Source: Hyphomicrobiales bacterium
GTDB taxonomy: Bacteria > Pseudomonadota > Alphaproteobacteria > Rhizobiales > Rhizobiaceae
Assembly: GCA_002401155.1 (NCBI GenBank)
Contig: NVSG01000002.1
Location: 224,749 to 288,748, forward strand
DNA: 64,000 nucleotides
Direction: 5' to 3'
Part shown: positions 10,812 to 20,595 of the stretch, one piece after another
Layout: the number at the start of each line of letters is the position of its first letter
How positions within the stretch are numbered: the stretch's first letter is position 1
Program-made: the position numbers and the translations under genes
Notes under the pieces: generated by a model
Database searches by the model: none
The model's input: only the letters and a program-made list of their open reading frames with translations
What the model was told of the DNA's origin: nothing

Positions 10812-11924
10812 ATGAAACCACATAAAAACAAAGTTGATCAAAACAAAACTGATCGCAAAGTCAACCGCAGCAAAAATGCACAAAGGGATGACAGCAAAAC
10901 ACCATCGCCGGATGAAGAAATTAAAACTTCTGCGCCCTTGGTAAGCGAACGCATCGCCAAGCGTATGGCGCGCGCAGGCCTCTGTTCGCGCAGGCAGGCC
11001 GAAACATGGATTGAAGCGGGCAGGGTTTCCGTGAATGGCACATTGCTGACAACGCCAGCTTTCACCGTGACTGCTGATGACCGGGTCGAGGTAGATGGCA
11101 AAGTAATTAGTGGTAAGGAACGCACACGGCTGTGGCTTTTCAATAAGCCTTCCGGTCTGATCACAACTAACAGCGACCCGGAAGGTCGCAAGACTGTCTT
11201 TGATGCTCTGCCCGCGGAATTGCCGCGTGTATTGACTGTCGGCAGATTGGATATCAACACCGAAGGCCTGCTGCTTTTAACCAATGACGGCGGCTTGGCG
11301 CGAATTCTGGAGCTTCCCAGCACTGGCTGGTTGCGCCGCTACCGTGTGCGGGTTCATGGTCGTGCAAATGAAGCGACCCTTGAAAAATTGAAGGAAGGCA
11401 TTGCTGTTGATGGCGTGCTTTACGGCTCCATCGAAGCTACACTGGATGAGACTCGCGGTAGCAATTCATGGCTTACGCTGTCTTTGCGCGAGGGGAAAAA
11501 TCGTGAAATCAAAATAGTTCTCGGTGCGCTCGATCTGGAAGTCACAAGATTGATCCGTATTTCCTATGGGCCGTTCCAATTGGGAGATTTACCGCGTGGA
11601 ATGGTGCAGGAGATTAGGGGCAAAGTTTTGCGCTCCCAATTGGGCGAAAAGCTGATCACCGCCGCCAACGCAGATTTCGATGCGCCGATCATTCATCTGG
11701 CCCCGGAAATTCCCCGCACCCAAAAGAAAGCTGCGGAACAAAAATCAAGCCGTGGCCAAAAACGGCCCCAACGCGTAGTGCGCGGGCAGGTGAATACCGA
11801 TAATCTCGAACGTCTGACCACAAAACGAACGCCGACAAAGTCCAAGCGCTACAACAAATCTGCTTCGTCAAAACCTCGCTTCAGCGGCTCTGGCAAATCC
11901 AGAAATCGCGGAAAAAGCGACTGA
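10812..11924 (+). CDS. rluB: 23S rRNA pseudouridine synthase, RsuA/RluB type
   Basis: 370 residues. A basic N-terminal tail is followed by an S4 RNA-binding domain ([20 protein letters not shown]) and the pseudouridine synthase core with the catalytic Asp in [18 protein letters not shown] and the later EGKNREIK motif of the RsuA/RluB group. The C-terminal about 90 residues are Lys/Arg/Ser-rich and low in complexity, as in many rhizobial RluB proteins. It is 1 bp from rsmD, so the two rRNA-modification genes probably share a transcript. RluB is the likely assignment over RluE/RluF by length and context. Confidence 0.9.
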   Translation: MKPHKNKVDQNKTDRKVNRSKNAQRDDSKTPSPDEEIKTSAPLVSERIAKRMARAGLCSRRQAETWIEAGRVSVNGTLLTTPAFTVTADDRVEVDGKVISGKERTRLWLFNKPSGLITTNSDPEGRKTVFDALPAELPRVLTVGRLDINTEGLLLLTNDGGLARILELPSTGWLRRYRVRVHGRANEATLEKLKEGIAVDGVLYGSIEATLDETRGSNSWLTLSLREGKNREIKIVLGALDLEVTRLIRISYGPFQLGDLPRGMVQEIRGKVLRSQLGEKLITAANADFDAPIIHLAPEIPRTQKKAAEQKSSRGQKRPQRVVRGQVNTDNLERLTTKRTPTKSKRYNKSASSKPRFSGSGKSRNRGKSD

Positions 11925-11925
11925 G

Positions 11926-12477
11926 ATGCGCATTGTTGGCGGAGAATTTCGGGGCCGCACGCTTTTATCCCCCAAATCGGCAGCTACCCGCCCCACCAGT
12001 GATCGCACAAGGGAAAGCCTGTTCAATATACTGGTTAACCGGATGGATTTTGCAGATTTGCGCGTGCTTGATCTATTTGCAGGCACCGGCGCATTAGGGA
12101 TTGAAGCGTTGTCGCGTGGCGCAGATTATTGCGTCTTCATTGAAAACGCATCATCGCCCTATGGGGTGATCAGGCAGAATATCGAGAGTTTTAACCTGCA
12201 CGCCCGCACCAAACTATTGAAAATAGATGCCACAAACCTTGGTAAGAACCGGGGGGCCGGTTTTGATCTGATCTTTCTAGACCCGCCATACGGCAAGGCT
12301 TTGGGAGAAAAAGCGGTGGAATCTCTGGTGGAAAATAACTGGCTAAATGAAGGCGCTACCCTAATTTTGGAGGAAGCAACCAGTTCCGCACCAACAATAC
12401 TGGCCGGTTTCACGCTGGAAGATCAAAGAAAGTTCGGCGACACCATGATCGGGATATTTAAGGTTATTCCAGCCTGA
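11926..12477 (+). CDS. rsmD: 16S rRNA (guanine-966-N2)-methyltransferase
   Basis: 183 residues. The start MRIVGGEFRGRTL and RPTSDRTRESLFNIL are RsmD signatures; SAM-binding motif I is LDLFAGTGALGIEALSRGA and the catalytic motif IV is FLDPPYGKAL (DPPY). It methylates G966 in the small subunit. The gene follows rluB with one base between stop and start. Confidence 0.96.
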   Translation: MRIVGGEFRGRTLLSPKSAATRPTSDRTRESLFNILVNRMDFADLRVLDLFAGTGALGIEALSRGADYCVFIENASSPYGVIRQNIESFNLHARTKLLKIDATNLGKNRGAGFDLIFLDPPYGKALGEKAVESLVENNWLNEGATLILEEATSSAPTILAGFTLEDQRKFGDTMIGIFKVIPA

Positions 12478-12611
12478 TATCGGTAACATTTCGGTCAAAT
12501 TCTTGCGATAAGGCTAATATTACCAAAAATTTAGTGGTCAACGACACCGCGCAGTCTATATCAAGAAGAACTGTTTTTACCCGTGATTTGCAGGCTGGAG
12601 GTATATCCCAC

Positions 12612-13991
12612 ATGCGCCGTATCAATTTGGCAGAATTTCAATTCGCAATTTTCACCAGCATTCTCATTCTGTTTGGCTCCGCCAGCGGACTGTTTGCACA
12701 AACCAGCGGGAAAACACCAAAGCAACCCGAAATATCCGATTTTCGTCTGGAAAACGGCCTGCAAGTTGTAGTTATCCCTGATCATCGTGCGCCGGTTGTC
12801 ACCCATATGGTCTGGTATAAGGCAGGTTCTGCTGATGAGCGAATCGGAAAATCAGGCATCGCCCATTATCTGGAACATTTGATGTTCAAGGGAACATCCA
12901 ACGTCCCTGCCGGTGAATTTTCAGCTAAGATTTCTGAAATTGGCGGTCAGGAAAACGCCTTCACTACCACTGATTACACGGCCTATTATCAAAAAATTAT
13001 TCCATCAGCTCTGGAAATGGTGATGACCTATGAAGCCGACCGGATGGAAAACCTCACCTTGACCGACGAGACCGTTTTACCGGAACGCGATGTTATTTTA
13101 GAAGAACGTTCCCAAAGAATTGGCAGCAATCCGAGCGCAATTCTCGGCGAGACAGCCCGCGCCATGCTTTTCAAGCATCACCCTTATGGTCGGCCAATCA
13201 TTGGCTGGGAGCATGAAATGCTGGCGCTCACCAAGGACGATGCTATTGCGTTTTATGATAAATTTTATACCCCGAATAATGCAATTTTGGTGGTCGCAGG
13301 CGATGTAACCCGTGAAATAGTGGCAAAGCTTGCAAAAGCAACTTACGGCAAAGTGAAACGAAGAGCGGAGCCGGGTGAGAGAAACCGGGTGCAGGAACCT
13401 GAACCGATTGCCGCAAAATATGCGGAATATTTCGACAAACGGGTTACCTCCCCAAGCTGGCGTCGCACCTACCTCGTGCCATCTTATAACAGTGCCGAGG
13501 GCAATGATGCGGAAGCACTGGATATTTTAGCTGTTGTTCTGGGTGGTGCTTCCACCAGCCGGATCAACCAAAAGATCATTCTTGGCGATAAAAACGCTAC
13601 CGCTGCCGGGTCATATTATCAGGGCGGTGCCCATGATATGTCCACTTTCGCCCTATACGGCGTTCCACGCGGCGACGTATCGCTTGAAGTATTGGAAGAT
13701 GCAATCGAGAGTGTGATTGCAGACCTGATCAAAAACGGAGTTAGCCAGAGTGAAGTAGATCGGGCGCGCAGTCGTTTGATCAAAACCACCATCTATGACC
13801 GTGACAGCCAGACAACCATGGCCAGAATTTATGGTGCGGTACTCGCCATGGGCGGCAAGATTGCCGATATCACCACATGGCCAGATCGTATCGCGAAAGT
13901 AACCGCAGCAGATGTGGAACGGGTGGCCGGTAAGTACCTTAAAAAGAGCCGTTCCGTTACCAGCTATCTTCGCCCGGAGGTGACCAATTAA
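12612..13991 (+). CDS. M16 family zinc peptidase, catalytic subunit, exported
   Basis: 459 residues from ATG 12612, chosen because GGAGG lies 10 bp upstream and because it starts a signal peptide (hydrophobic FAIFTSILILFGSASGLFAQ). The inverted zinc motif HYLEH is at about residues 85-89, and a downstream EADRMENL/LEERSQR region supplies the third ligand Glu. Overlap by one base with the next M16 gene makes a catalytic/non-catalytic pair like those known for bacterial PqqF/mitochondrial-processing-peptidase relatives. It is expected to act in the periplasm on small unfolded peptides. Confidence 0.93.
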   Translation: MRRINLAEFQFAIFTSILILFGSASGLFAQTSGKTPKQPEISDFRLENGLQVVVIPDHRAPVVTHMVWYKAGSADERIGKSGIAHYLEHLMFKGTSNVPAGEFSAKISEIGGQENAFTTTDYTAYYQKIIPSALEMVMTYEADRMENLTLTDETVLPERDVILEERSQRIGSNPSAILGETARAMLFKHHPYGRPIIGWEHEMLALTKDDAIAFYDKFYTPNNAILVVAGDVTREIVAKLAKATYGKVKRRAEPGERNRVQEPEPIAAKYAEYFDKRVTSPSWRRTYLVPSYNSAEGNDAEALDILAVVLGGASTSRINQKIILGDKNATAAGSYYQGGAHDMSTFALYGVPRGDVSLEVLEDAIESVIADLIKNGVSQSEVDRARSRLIKTTIYDRDSQTTMARIYGAVLAMGGKIADITTWPDRIAKVTAADVERVAGKYLKKSRSVTSYLRPEVTN

Positions 13992-15322
13992 TGACCCATT
14001 TTACCCAAGTATTTTTGCCTAAACAACTCATCGCTTTGATGGCCCTGTTTGCCTTTTTAGCAATCGGCACCTCATCGTCTTTTGCCGTCAATATTCAAAC
14101 TGTCACCAGCCCTTCAGGAGTAAAGGCATTGCTGGTTGAAGATTATACGGTTCCAATCGTTTCGATTTCGGTTTCGTTCAAAGGCGGAGCTTCGCAAGAT
14201 CCGGAAGATAAAGAAGGCTTGTTGCGACTGCTCTCCACAATGCTGGATGAAGGAGCAGGGCGTTATGACAATAAAGTATTTCAGGCACGGGTTGAAGAAC
14301 TTGGTGTGGAAATGGGGTTTGGAGCGGGCCGTGATGCATTCACCGGCAGGCTTCGCACATTGGCAAGTGAAGTAGATAATGCCTTTGAAATGTTTCGCCT
14401 TGCGTTGAATGAACCACGCTTTGATGCCGAGCCAATTGACCGCATGAAAACGGCTCTGATCACCCGTCTGGTTCGTTCAAAGAAAAACCCAAACCATCTG
14501 GCAGGTGTTGCCATGCGTGATGCTTTATTTGCCGGCCATGCGTATTCGCGCCCGGTTTCGGGGACGGAAGAATCTCTGGCAAAATTGAACCGGGACGATC
14601 TTGTCGAAATTCATCGCAAATTGTTTGCCCGTGATAATCTGAAAATCGGTGTGGTTGGGGCGATCAGTGCCGAGAAACTGGGTTTCATGCTCGATACTTT
14701 GTTCGGGAGCCTGCCAGAAAAAGCAGAGCTGCGCCCGATCCCGGAAATCGTACCGAAATTTGGTAAGAAAATCGACGTGGTGCTCGATGCGCCTCAAACG
14801 TCCATTTCGCTGGTTTATCCCGGTCTCAAAAGAAGCGATAAAGATTTCTTTGCAGCCCATTTGATGAACCATGTGCTGGGCGGCGGTTCATTTTCTTCCA
14901 GACTATATAATGAAGTTCGCGAAAAACGTGGCCTCGCCTATAGCGTATATTCGGGCATTTCTACCTACGATCACGCGGCAATTTTAACCTCCGGTACCGG
15001 CACCAGAAATGACCGTGCGGACGAAGCGCTGAAAGTCATCAAAAGCGAAATCGCAAAAATGGCAAAAGACGGTCCAACGAACGAAGAACTGATTGCCGCC
15101 AAAAAATACGTCATTGGCACCTATGCAATTTCCAATCTGGACACATCAACCAAAATCGCCAGCGTGCTGGTAGCCATTCAGGATGCCGATCTTGGCATTG
15201 ATTATATTGATCAACGGGAAGGTTATATTTCCTCGGTAACGCGCGAAGATGTGCAGCGTATCGCAAAACAGCTTTTGAGTGTGGAGCCGACGATTGTAAA
15301 AGTGGGACCGAAAGCCTCTTGA
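13991..15322 (+). CDS. M16 family peptidase-like subunit lacking the zinc motif
   Basis: 443 residues with an N-terminal signal sequence (LIALMALFAFLAIGTSSSFA). Where M16 enzymes carry HxxEH this protein reads LLSTMLDEGAG, so zinc binding is lost. The C-terminal domain retains the substrate-binding Arg/Tyr segment GGGSFSSRLYNEVREKRGLAYS. Start ATG 13991 overlaps the upstream stop by one base, so the two subunits are probably translated together and form a heterodimer, as with alpha/beta mitochondrial processing peptidase. The function is inferred from this pairing. Confidence 0.92.
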   Translation: MTHFTQVFLPKQLIALMALFAFLAIGTSSSFAVNIQTVTSPSGVKALLVEDYTVPIVSISVSFKGGASQDPEDKEGLLRLLSTMLDEGAGRYDNKVFQARVEELGVEMGFGAGRDAFTGRLRTLASEVDNAFEMFRLALNEPRFDAEPIDRMKTALITRLVRSKKNPNHLAGVAMRDALFAGHAYSRPVSGTEESLAKLNRDDLVEIHRKLFARDNLKIGVVGAISAEKLGFMLDTLFGSLPEKAELRPIPEIVPKFGKKIDVVLDAPQTSISLVYPGLKRSDKDFFAAHLMNHVLGGGSFSSRLYNEVREKRGLAYSVYSGISTYDHAAILTSGTGTRNDRADEALKVIKSEIAKMAKDGPTNEELIAAKKYVIGTYAISNLDTSTKIASVLVAIQDADLGIDYIDQREGYISSVTREDVQRIAKQLLSVEPTIVKVGPKAS

Positions 15323-16146
15323 CCAAACTTGCGTTAGTTCTTGGCGGCGGCGGTGCGCGCGGCGTTGCCCATGTCCATGTGCTCGAAGCACTGGATGATT
15401 TGGGTGTGCGTCCAGATATCATTGCTGGCGCTTCCATCGGCTCAATCGTTGGCGCGGGTTATGCCAGCGGCATGAGCGGCGCGGAGATTGGGGAATATTT
15501 CGTAAAGACATTTTCCGATCCCAAAGAAGTTGCCACACGTCTGTGGAAGTTACGGCCCGACAGCATTCGCTCGATCTTCACTGAAACCCTACCCAGATTT
15601 GGTGAGCTTAATGCGCAAAAAGTCATGCAGGCATTCCTGCCATCCGGTCTACCTGATAGTTTCGAGGAGTTGGATATTCCGTTGAAAGTTGTCGCGGCAG
15701 ATTTTTACGGCAACCAACAGGTGGTGATTGAAAGTGGCAAACTAATGCCGGCACTTGCAGCTTCCGCAGCCATTCCCGTCATCTTCAAGGCCGAAGTTTT
15801 GAACGGCACGGTGCTGGTTGATGGCGGCATTGTTAATCCGGTGCCATTTGATCTGGTGAGCACGCTTGACCATATAGTTTTAGCGGTCGATGTGGTGGGA
15901 ATGCCCGTTGATAAAGGCGTGGAGATACCTTCAAGGATTTCTGCCGGTTTCGGCGCCAGCCAATTATTGATGCAAAGCATCACAAATTTGAAGCTGGAAC
16001 ATCATCGGCCCGATATTTTTATCCGGCCCGAGGTAAGTGAATTCCGGGTGCTTGATTTTCTGAAAGCCAAACAAATTTTGGAAAGAACCAAGGGCACGCG
16101 CAAAGAAGTGCGCACCAAATTAGAGCGTATTTTAAACGCCGCATAA
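15319..16146 (+). CDS. Patatin-like phospholipase family protein
   Basis: 275 residues. The oxyanion glycine run LVLGGGGARGVAHVHVL, the nucleophile elbow GASIG (GxSxG) and the catalytic Asp in VDGGIVNPVPFD form a complete Ser-Asp dyad of the RssA/patatin type. It starts with TTG at 15319, overlapping the stop of the M16 gene by 4 bp, so it is the third member of the M16-M16-patatin operon. No signal peptide is visible, implying a cytosolic or membrane-associated esterase. The substrate is not known. Confidence 0.92.
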   Translation: MTKLALVLGGGGARGVAHVHVLEALDDLGVRPDIIAGASIGSIVGAGYASGMSGAEIGEYFVKTFSDPKEVATRLWKLRPDSIRSIFTETLPRFGELNAQKVMQAFLPSGLPDSFEELDIPLKVVAADFYGNQQVVIESGKLMPALAASAAIPVIFKAEVLNGTVLVDGGIVNPVPFDLVSTLDHIVLAVDVVGMPVDKGVEIPSRISAGFGASQLLMQSITNLKLEHHRPDIFIRPEVSEFRVLDFLKAKQILERTKGTRKEVRTKLERILNAA

Positions 16147-16222
16147 ACCGCAAGGAAGCTACCCTCTACACAGCCTGACATAAGGTTCGTGAGGTATCCT
16201 GCGGAAACCAAAGGATATATTT

Positions 16223-16498
16223 ATGAAAAGTGTTTTTACCTCCAGTTTCCTTGTCTTCGCGCTTCTGACCTTTCCCGCAAATGCAGGTTTGGCCGGTAAG
16301 GGCGGGGTCAAGGAAATTCATAATAATGGTCTTATCCGCGGGCACCAGAGTTACAAAGTTATTTGCAAAACAAAAGGTGATCGCGTGGTGGTTCGAAAAG
16401 AGAACCGGTGGACAGATTCGCTTGGATACGGTTTTTCCATCACCTTCAGCAAAATGAATATCCAGCAATTCGCTTACGATTTATGCTACGGCCAATAG
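16223..16498 (+). CDS. Small exported protein, function unknown
   Basis: 91 residues. MKSVFTSSFLVFALLTFPANA is a clear signal peptide with an ANA cleavage site; the 70-residue mature part has two Cys (in VICKTKG and DLCYGQ), which could form one disulphide. No family is recognised. It lies 76 bp after the patatin gene, with its own probable ribosome-binding site (AAAGGA) before ATG 16223, and ends just before a hairpin element shared with the convergent MATE gene. Confidence 0.7.
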   Translation: MKSVFTSSFLVFALLTFPANAGLAGKGGVKEIHNNGLIRGHQSYKVICKTKGDRVVVRKENRWTDSLGYGFSITFSKMNIQQFAYDLCYGQ

Positions 16499-16504
16499 GC
16501 TAGA

Positions 16505-16547
16505 GCACAATCTGAAAAGTGGGAACCGGTTTTCAGATAAATTGTGC
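16505..16547. repeat. Intergenic palindrome of the type common in Rhizobiales, possible bidirectional terminator
   Basis: GCACAATCTGAAAA (16505-16518) pairs with TTTTCAGATAAATTGTGC (16530-16547), leaving a 4-nt bulge and a loop containing GTGGGAACC. Sequences with the same AAAAGTGGGAACCGGTTTT core are scattered in many Rhizobiales genomes (from memory, not searched). It separates two convergent genes, so it may serve both as terminator. Confidence 0.6.
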
Positions 16548-16562
16548 GTCAAACAAAACGCC

Positions 16563-17996
16563 CTAGCGTCCGGCACTTGCACCTTTTCCAGATGTGAACG
16601 GTGAGTTTGCAGACGGGATGCTCGGTGTTATTTCCTGTTCTTTGGCCTTCTTTTCTGGTAGTTTTTTCAATATTCTGAAGCAAATCAGGATCGATACAAC
16701 GCCGAATAGCACCCCGCCAAGTCCCCAGCCGGCCAACACCCCGTTCGGCCCATAGGCCTGCCCCACATAGACAAAGGGAATGACACCCAATGTGGCACGG
16801 CCCCAATTGGTGAAGGTGGAATAGAGCGGGTAACCCAGATTATTGAACGCGGTATTGGCGACAAATAATGCTGCCGCAAAGATGAATGATCCGGCAACAA
16901 AATAGCAATAGAAGCGGATCATTTCAGCAGCTTCCCCTTTGGCGTTGAATGCAACAACGATTGCATCGCTTGATACAACCAATAGCAGCCAGACAAGGAA
17001 GCAATAAATGAAGGCAAAGATGAGACTGTCTCGCATTGCTCTGTTCAAGCGGTCAAAATTTCCGGCCCCGTAATTTTGCGAGACAATAGGACCAACAGCA
17101 CCCGACAAAGAAAAGATTGCCGCGAAGGCCAGCGGGAATATCCGTCCGATAATCGCCCATCCGGCAACAGCACTATCACCGAATTGCGCGATTGAAGCGG
17201 TAACATAGGCATTGCCAACCGGCGTTGCGATCTGGGTCAAAACGGCAGGAATCGCGATGATAAAAAACGGTTTTGCCAACCGCGACAGACTTTGAAAATC
17301 AGGTGGCGCCAGCATTTTATGAACCACATGGGTGCCATGCCAGCCAACAACAATGAACAGCACCCTCGCAATTACCACAGACAGCGCAGCGCCCTTTAGA
17401 CCCAATCCAAGCCCGAAAATCAAAACTGGATCAATGATTGCCGCCGCAATTCCGGCAGAAAGCGTCACATACATGGCACGGCGCGCATCCCCTTGCGCGC
17501 GCAACAGGGAAGAAAAGCAAATACCAAGGCCCATCAACGGAATTGACGGGATAACGATATGCATAAAATCAAGGGCAAGTGTGTGGGTCTCTCCTTTTGC
17601 TCCCAGCACAGTCAGGAAGACATCGGCCAGTGGATATAAAATCATGGCAATCAGGCAGCACATCACAAACATGAAGATCAGACTGGCCGTTGCCGCCTTT
17701 CGTGCGGCCAGCTTATCACCGGCACCAATTGATCTGGCGGTAAGGGCTGTTGCTGCAATTGAAAAGCCGATGCAAAACGATATGGAGAAAAACATGATGG
17801 TCGCGGCATAGCCAACAGCTGCTGCCAGTTCCTGAACGCCCAGAAGCGAAATATAGAAAAGATTGGCCAGATCGACCATAAAAATAGCCACCAAACCGAT
17901 GGCTCCGGTCGACGTCATAACCAGCACGTGACGCATGGTTGAGCCGGTCAGAAAAACCGCCCCTTTGTCGTCATTCTTTTCAGTGACTGGTTTCAT
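16563..17996 (-). CDS. MATE family efflux transporter
   Basis: 477 residues with about twelve hydrophobic segments in two homologous halves, the MATE layout (LFYISLLGVQELAAAVGYAATI in the first half, SGAVGPIVSQNYGAGNFDRLNRA in the second). Such proteins exchange Na+ or H+ for organic cations or drugs across the inner membrane. It is transcribed alone on the minus strand, convergent with the small exported protein and divergent from pmbA (about 116 bp between). Its substrate cannot be told from sequence. Confidence 0.93.
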   Translation of the reverse strand: MKPVTEKNDDKGAVFLTGSTMRHVLVMTSTGAIGLVAIFMVDLANLFYISLLGVQELAAAVGYAATIMFFSISFCIGFSIAATALTARSIGAGDKLAARKAATASLIFMFVMCCLIAMILYPLADVFLTVLGAKGETHTLALDFMHIVIPSIPLMGLGICFSSLLRAQGDARRAMYVTLSAGIAAAIIDPVLIFGLGLGLKGAALSVVIARVLFIVVGWHGTHVVHKMLAPPDFQSLSRLAKPFFIIAIPAVLTQIATPVGNAYVTASIAQFGDSAVAGWAIIGRIFPLAFAAIFSLSGAVGPIVSQNYGAGNFDRLNRAMRDSLIFAFIYCFLVWLLLVVSSDAIVVAFNAKGEAAEMIRFYCYFVAGSFIFAAALFVANTAFNNLGYPLYSTFTNWGRATLGVIPFVYVGQAYGPNGVLAGWGLGGVLFGVVSILICFRILKKLPEKKAKEQEITPSIPSANSPFTSGKGASAGR

Positions 17997-18112
17997 TCGT
18001 TACTCCGGCCATTGTCCCTGTAGAACAAAGGGTTTTATCTCTGGATTTTTGCACGATAGCGGCTTATGCAGATGGCACAGCAAGCCGATATTTTCATTAT
18101 AAACGGTATAGT

Positions 18113-19465
18113 ATGATTGATCTAAATAAACTTGAAATAGATGCCCAGCGTCTGGTCGCAGCAGCGATCAAAGCAGGTGCTGACCATTGCGATGTAGTTG
18201 TTGCCCACGGGCAATCTTTGTCAATAAATATCCGCGAGGGCAAACAGGAAAATTCTGACCGCTCCGAGGGCGATGGAATTTCACTCCGGGTGTTTTGCGG
18301 TAAAAAAATTGCCAGCATCTCAACCAACCAGATGGACGACATCGATGCGCTTGCCGAACGTGCGGTAGCGATGGCGAAAGTGTCACCGGAAGACCCGTTC
18401 CAACAATTGCTGGAAGAAAATCTGTTTATCGACCAGCAAGTGATAAAACAACGCATTGAAGAGCTGGATCTGTTCGATCCGTTCGTGCCTGAATCTGATT
18501 TCTTGAGCGATTACGCGCTTGCCTGCGAAGAAGCAGGGTTAGGCGTCGATGGCGTTCAAAAATCGATGGGTGCCAGCGCCAGTTGGGGCATGTCGGGTTT
18601 TGTGCTGGCCACTTCCGCAGGTTTTTCCGGAAATTTCAAACGCTCCAGATTTTCCGCCTCTGCTGCCATGTTGGCAGGTGAAGGCACCAAAATGGAACGT
18701 GATTATGATTTCTCATCGAAAATTCATTTTGAAGACATGATGGATGCACAGGGCTTGGGAGCAAGCGCTGGAGAGAAGGTTGTGCGACGCTTAAACCCAC
18801 GTCAGGTTGATACTGCATCGGTTCCGATCATCTTCGACAAACGTGTATCCAACGGAATTTTGGGCTGTTTGATGGGAGCAATTAATGGCGCTTCAATTGC
18901 CAGAAAAACAAGCTTTCTGCGCGACGAAATGGGAAAGCCGGTCACCGCTGATAATATCACCATCGTTGATGATCCGCTGATCAAAAGAGGTCAGGCCTCA
19001 CGCCCCTTCGATGGCGAGGGCATGTCGTGCAACGCGATCAACTTTATCGAAAAAGGCGAGTTGCAGGAATGGGTTCTCGATGGAGCCACCGCACGCGAAC
19101 TTGATCTAAAAAGCAATGGCCGCTCGGCGCGGTCCGGTTCCGGCACGTCACCTTCCTCCACCAATTGCTATATGCAGGCAGGTGAGCAAAGCGCGGAAGC
19201 GATGATTTCCGATATCAAGAGCGGGCTCTATCTGAGCGAAACCATCGGTCACGGCATCAATATGGTTTCAGGGGATTATTCCAAAGGTGCTTCCGGCTTC
19301 TGGATTGAGAATGGCGAAATCACCTATCCGGTTGCGGAGATCACCATTGCCGGTAATTTAAAAGACATGTTTATGAACATGACCCCCGCCGATGATCTGG
19401 AACTCAAATACGCAACCAATGCGCCAACCTTGCGGATTGATGGCATGACGGTTGGAGGGAAATAG
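18113..19465 (+). CDS. pmbA: TldD/PmbA family protein (TldE-like)
   Basis: 450 residues. The N-terminal domain (AAIKAGADHCDVVVAHGQSLSI) and the C-terminal beta-rich domain (GRSARSGSGTSPSSTNCYM, GINMVSGDYSKGASGFW) are characteristic of PmbA/TldE, the non-metal partner of the TldD protease that matures microcins and degrades CcdA in Enterobacteria. The HExxxH metal site of TldD is absent, supporting TldE rather than TldD. It begins the six-gene run that leads to lpxK. Confidence 0.92.
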   Translation: MIDLNKLEIDAQRLVAAAIKAGADHCDVVVAHGQSLSINIREGKQENSDRSEGDGISLRVFCGKKIASISTNQMDDIDALAERAVAMAKVSPEDPFQQLLEENLFIDQQVIKQRIEELDLFDPFVPESDFLSDYALACEEAGLGVDGVQKSMGASASWGMSGFVLATSAGFSGNFKRSRFSASAAMLAGEGTKMERDYDFSSKIHFEDMMDAQGLGASAGEKVVRRLNPRQVDTASVPIIFDKRVSNGILGCLMGAINGASIARKTSFLRDEMGKPVTADNITIVDDPLIKRGQASRPFDGEGMSCNAINFIEKGELQEWVLDGATARELDLKSNGRSARSGSGTSPSSTNCYMQAGEQSAEAMISDIKSGLYLSETIGHGINMVSGDYSKGASGFWIENGEITYPVAEITIAGNLKDMFMNMTPADDLELKYATNAPTLRIDGMTVGGK

Positions 19466-19468
19466 CTC

Positions 19469-20266
19469 TTGAACGCGCAAAACCAGAACCTTGAAGACAT
19501 GGCTCTTTTGAGCGAAGTCGCCAAACAAGCCGGTGATATCGCGCTGAAGTTTTTTCGTGGCGATAATGAAGTCTGGATGAAAGAAGGAAATTCACCTGTA
19601 TCTCAAGCAGATTTGGCGGTGAACGAATATCTTCTGGAAAAATTGCGCAACGCCCGCCCGGATTATGGCTGGATGTCGGAAGAAAACGAAGACGACCAAA
19701 GCCGTTTAACCCATCGCCGAACCTTCATCGTCGACCCGATTGATGGCACAAGAGGCTTCATCGCCGGTGTGGATGAATGGTGCATCTCGGTTGCAATTGT
19801 CGAAGAGAATACGCCGGTGGCTGCCATCCTTCATGCGCCAGCATTGGACGACACATATTGCGCCACCGACGGGACGGCGAGCACATTGAATGGATCGCAA
19901 ATCACCGTATCAACAGCGGAGCCAGTGAAATCCATCACCGCTTCGCGCAAGCTCAACGAATTGTTCGAGCAAGCTTACGGCGATACAATTGAGATTATGG
20001 ACTATATTCCTTCTCTGGCTTTGCGAATTGCCATGGTAGCCAATGGCAGAATTGATGCAGCTTTCGCCAGATCGGGCGCCAATGACTGGGATGTGGCCGC
20101 AGCGGATTTGATACTGTTACAGGCAGGTGGTAATTTGAGCGATACAAAGGGTGAGAAACTGTCTTATAATCGCGAGAAAGTACGTGTTCCGGCACTGATT
20201 GCTGCAGGTCAGAAAACGCAAAAACAAGTGATGGCCTTATTGGAAAAAGGCGGATTTCTCCGATAG
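19469..20266 (+). CDS. Inositol monophosphatase family / 3'(2'),5'-bisphosphate nucleotidase-like
   Basis: 265 residues from a TTG start at 19469 (3 bp after pmbA). The Mg-binding motifs are complete: WMSEENED (Glu), DPIDGTRGFIAG (DPxDGT) and WDVAAADLILLQAGG (C-terminal Asp). The protein is shorter than typical CysQ, and family members cannot be separated by eye into inositol phosphatase, CysQ or histidinol phosphatase. It sits in the conserved pmbA to lpxK block, where it is commonly annotated as CysQ-like. Confidence 0.88.
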   Translation: MNAQNQNLEDMALLSEVAKQAGDIALKFFRGDNEVWMKEGNSPVSQADLAVNEYLLEKLRNARPDYGWMSEENEDDQSRLTHRRTFIVDPIDGTRGFIAGVDEWCISVAIVEENTPVAAILHAPALDDTYCATDGTASTLNGSQITVSTAEPVKSITASRKLNELFEQAYGDTIEIMDYIPSLALRIAMVANGRIDAAFARSGANDWDVAAADLILLQAGGNLSDTKGEKLSYNREKVRVPALIAAGQKTQKQVMALLEKGGFLR

Positions 20267-20307
20267 TGGAGTTAATAATAAAAACCGTCAAATAATTTTG
20301 GAGAATT

Positions 20308-20571
20308 ATGAAAATGCCTGAAAAAAATGCAGAAAATGAAGACAAGCAACTGCTTCATCTGGTGTTCGGTGGCGAGTTGACCCAATTGCAGGGTGTCAAT
20401 TTTCGCGATCTGGATAAACTGGATGTTGTTGGCATCTTCCCCGATTTTAAATCGGCAAAAACTGCGTGGAAGTCGAAAGCACAAATGACCGTAGATAATG
20501 CGCATATGCGTTATTTCATCGTTCATTTGCATCGTCTCCTCGATCCCGATGGCGATGGAATTGCCGGTTAA
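20308..20571 (+). CDS. DUF4170 family small protein
   Basis: 87 residues, mostly alpha/beta with no signal or membrane segment (LLHLVFGGELTQLQGVNFRDLDKLDVVGIFPDF; HMRYFIVHLHRLLDPD). I recognise it as DUF4170 by sequence and by its place between the inositol-phosphatase gene and the DUF374 acyltransferase, where this family is usually encoded in Rhizobiales. No function is established. GGAG precedes the ATG at 20308. Confidence 0.85.
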   Translation: MKMPEKNAENEDKQLLHLVFGGELTQLQGVNFRDLDKLDVVGIFPDFKSAKTAWKSKAQMTVDNAHMRYFIVHLHRLLDPDGDGIAG

Positions 20572-20595
20572 TTCGGTAATTCTTGATCTACAAAT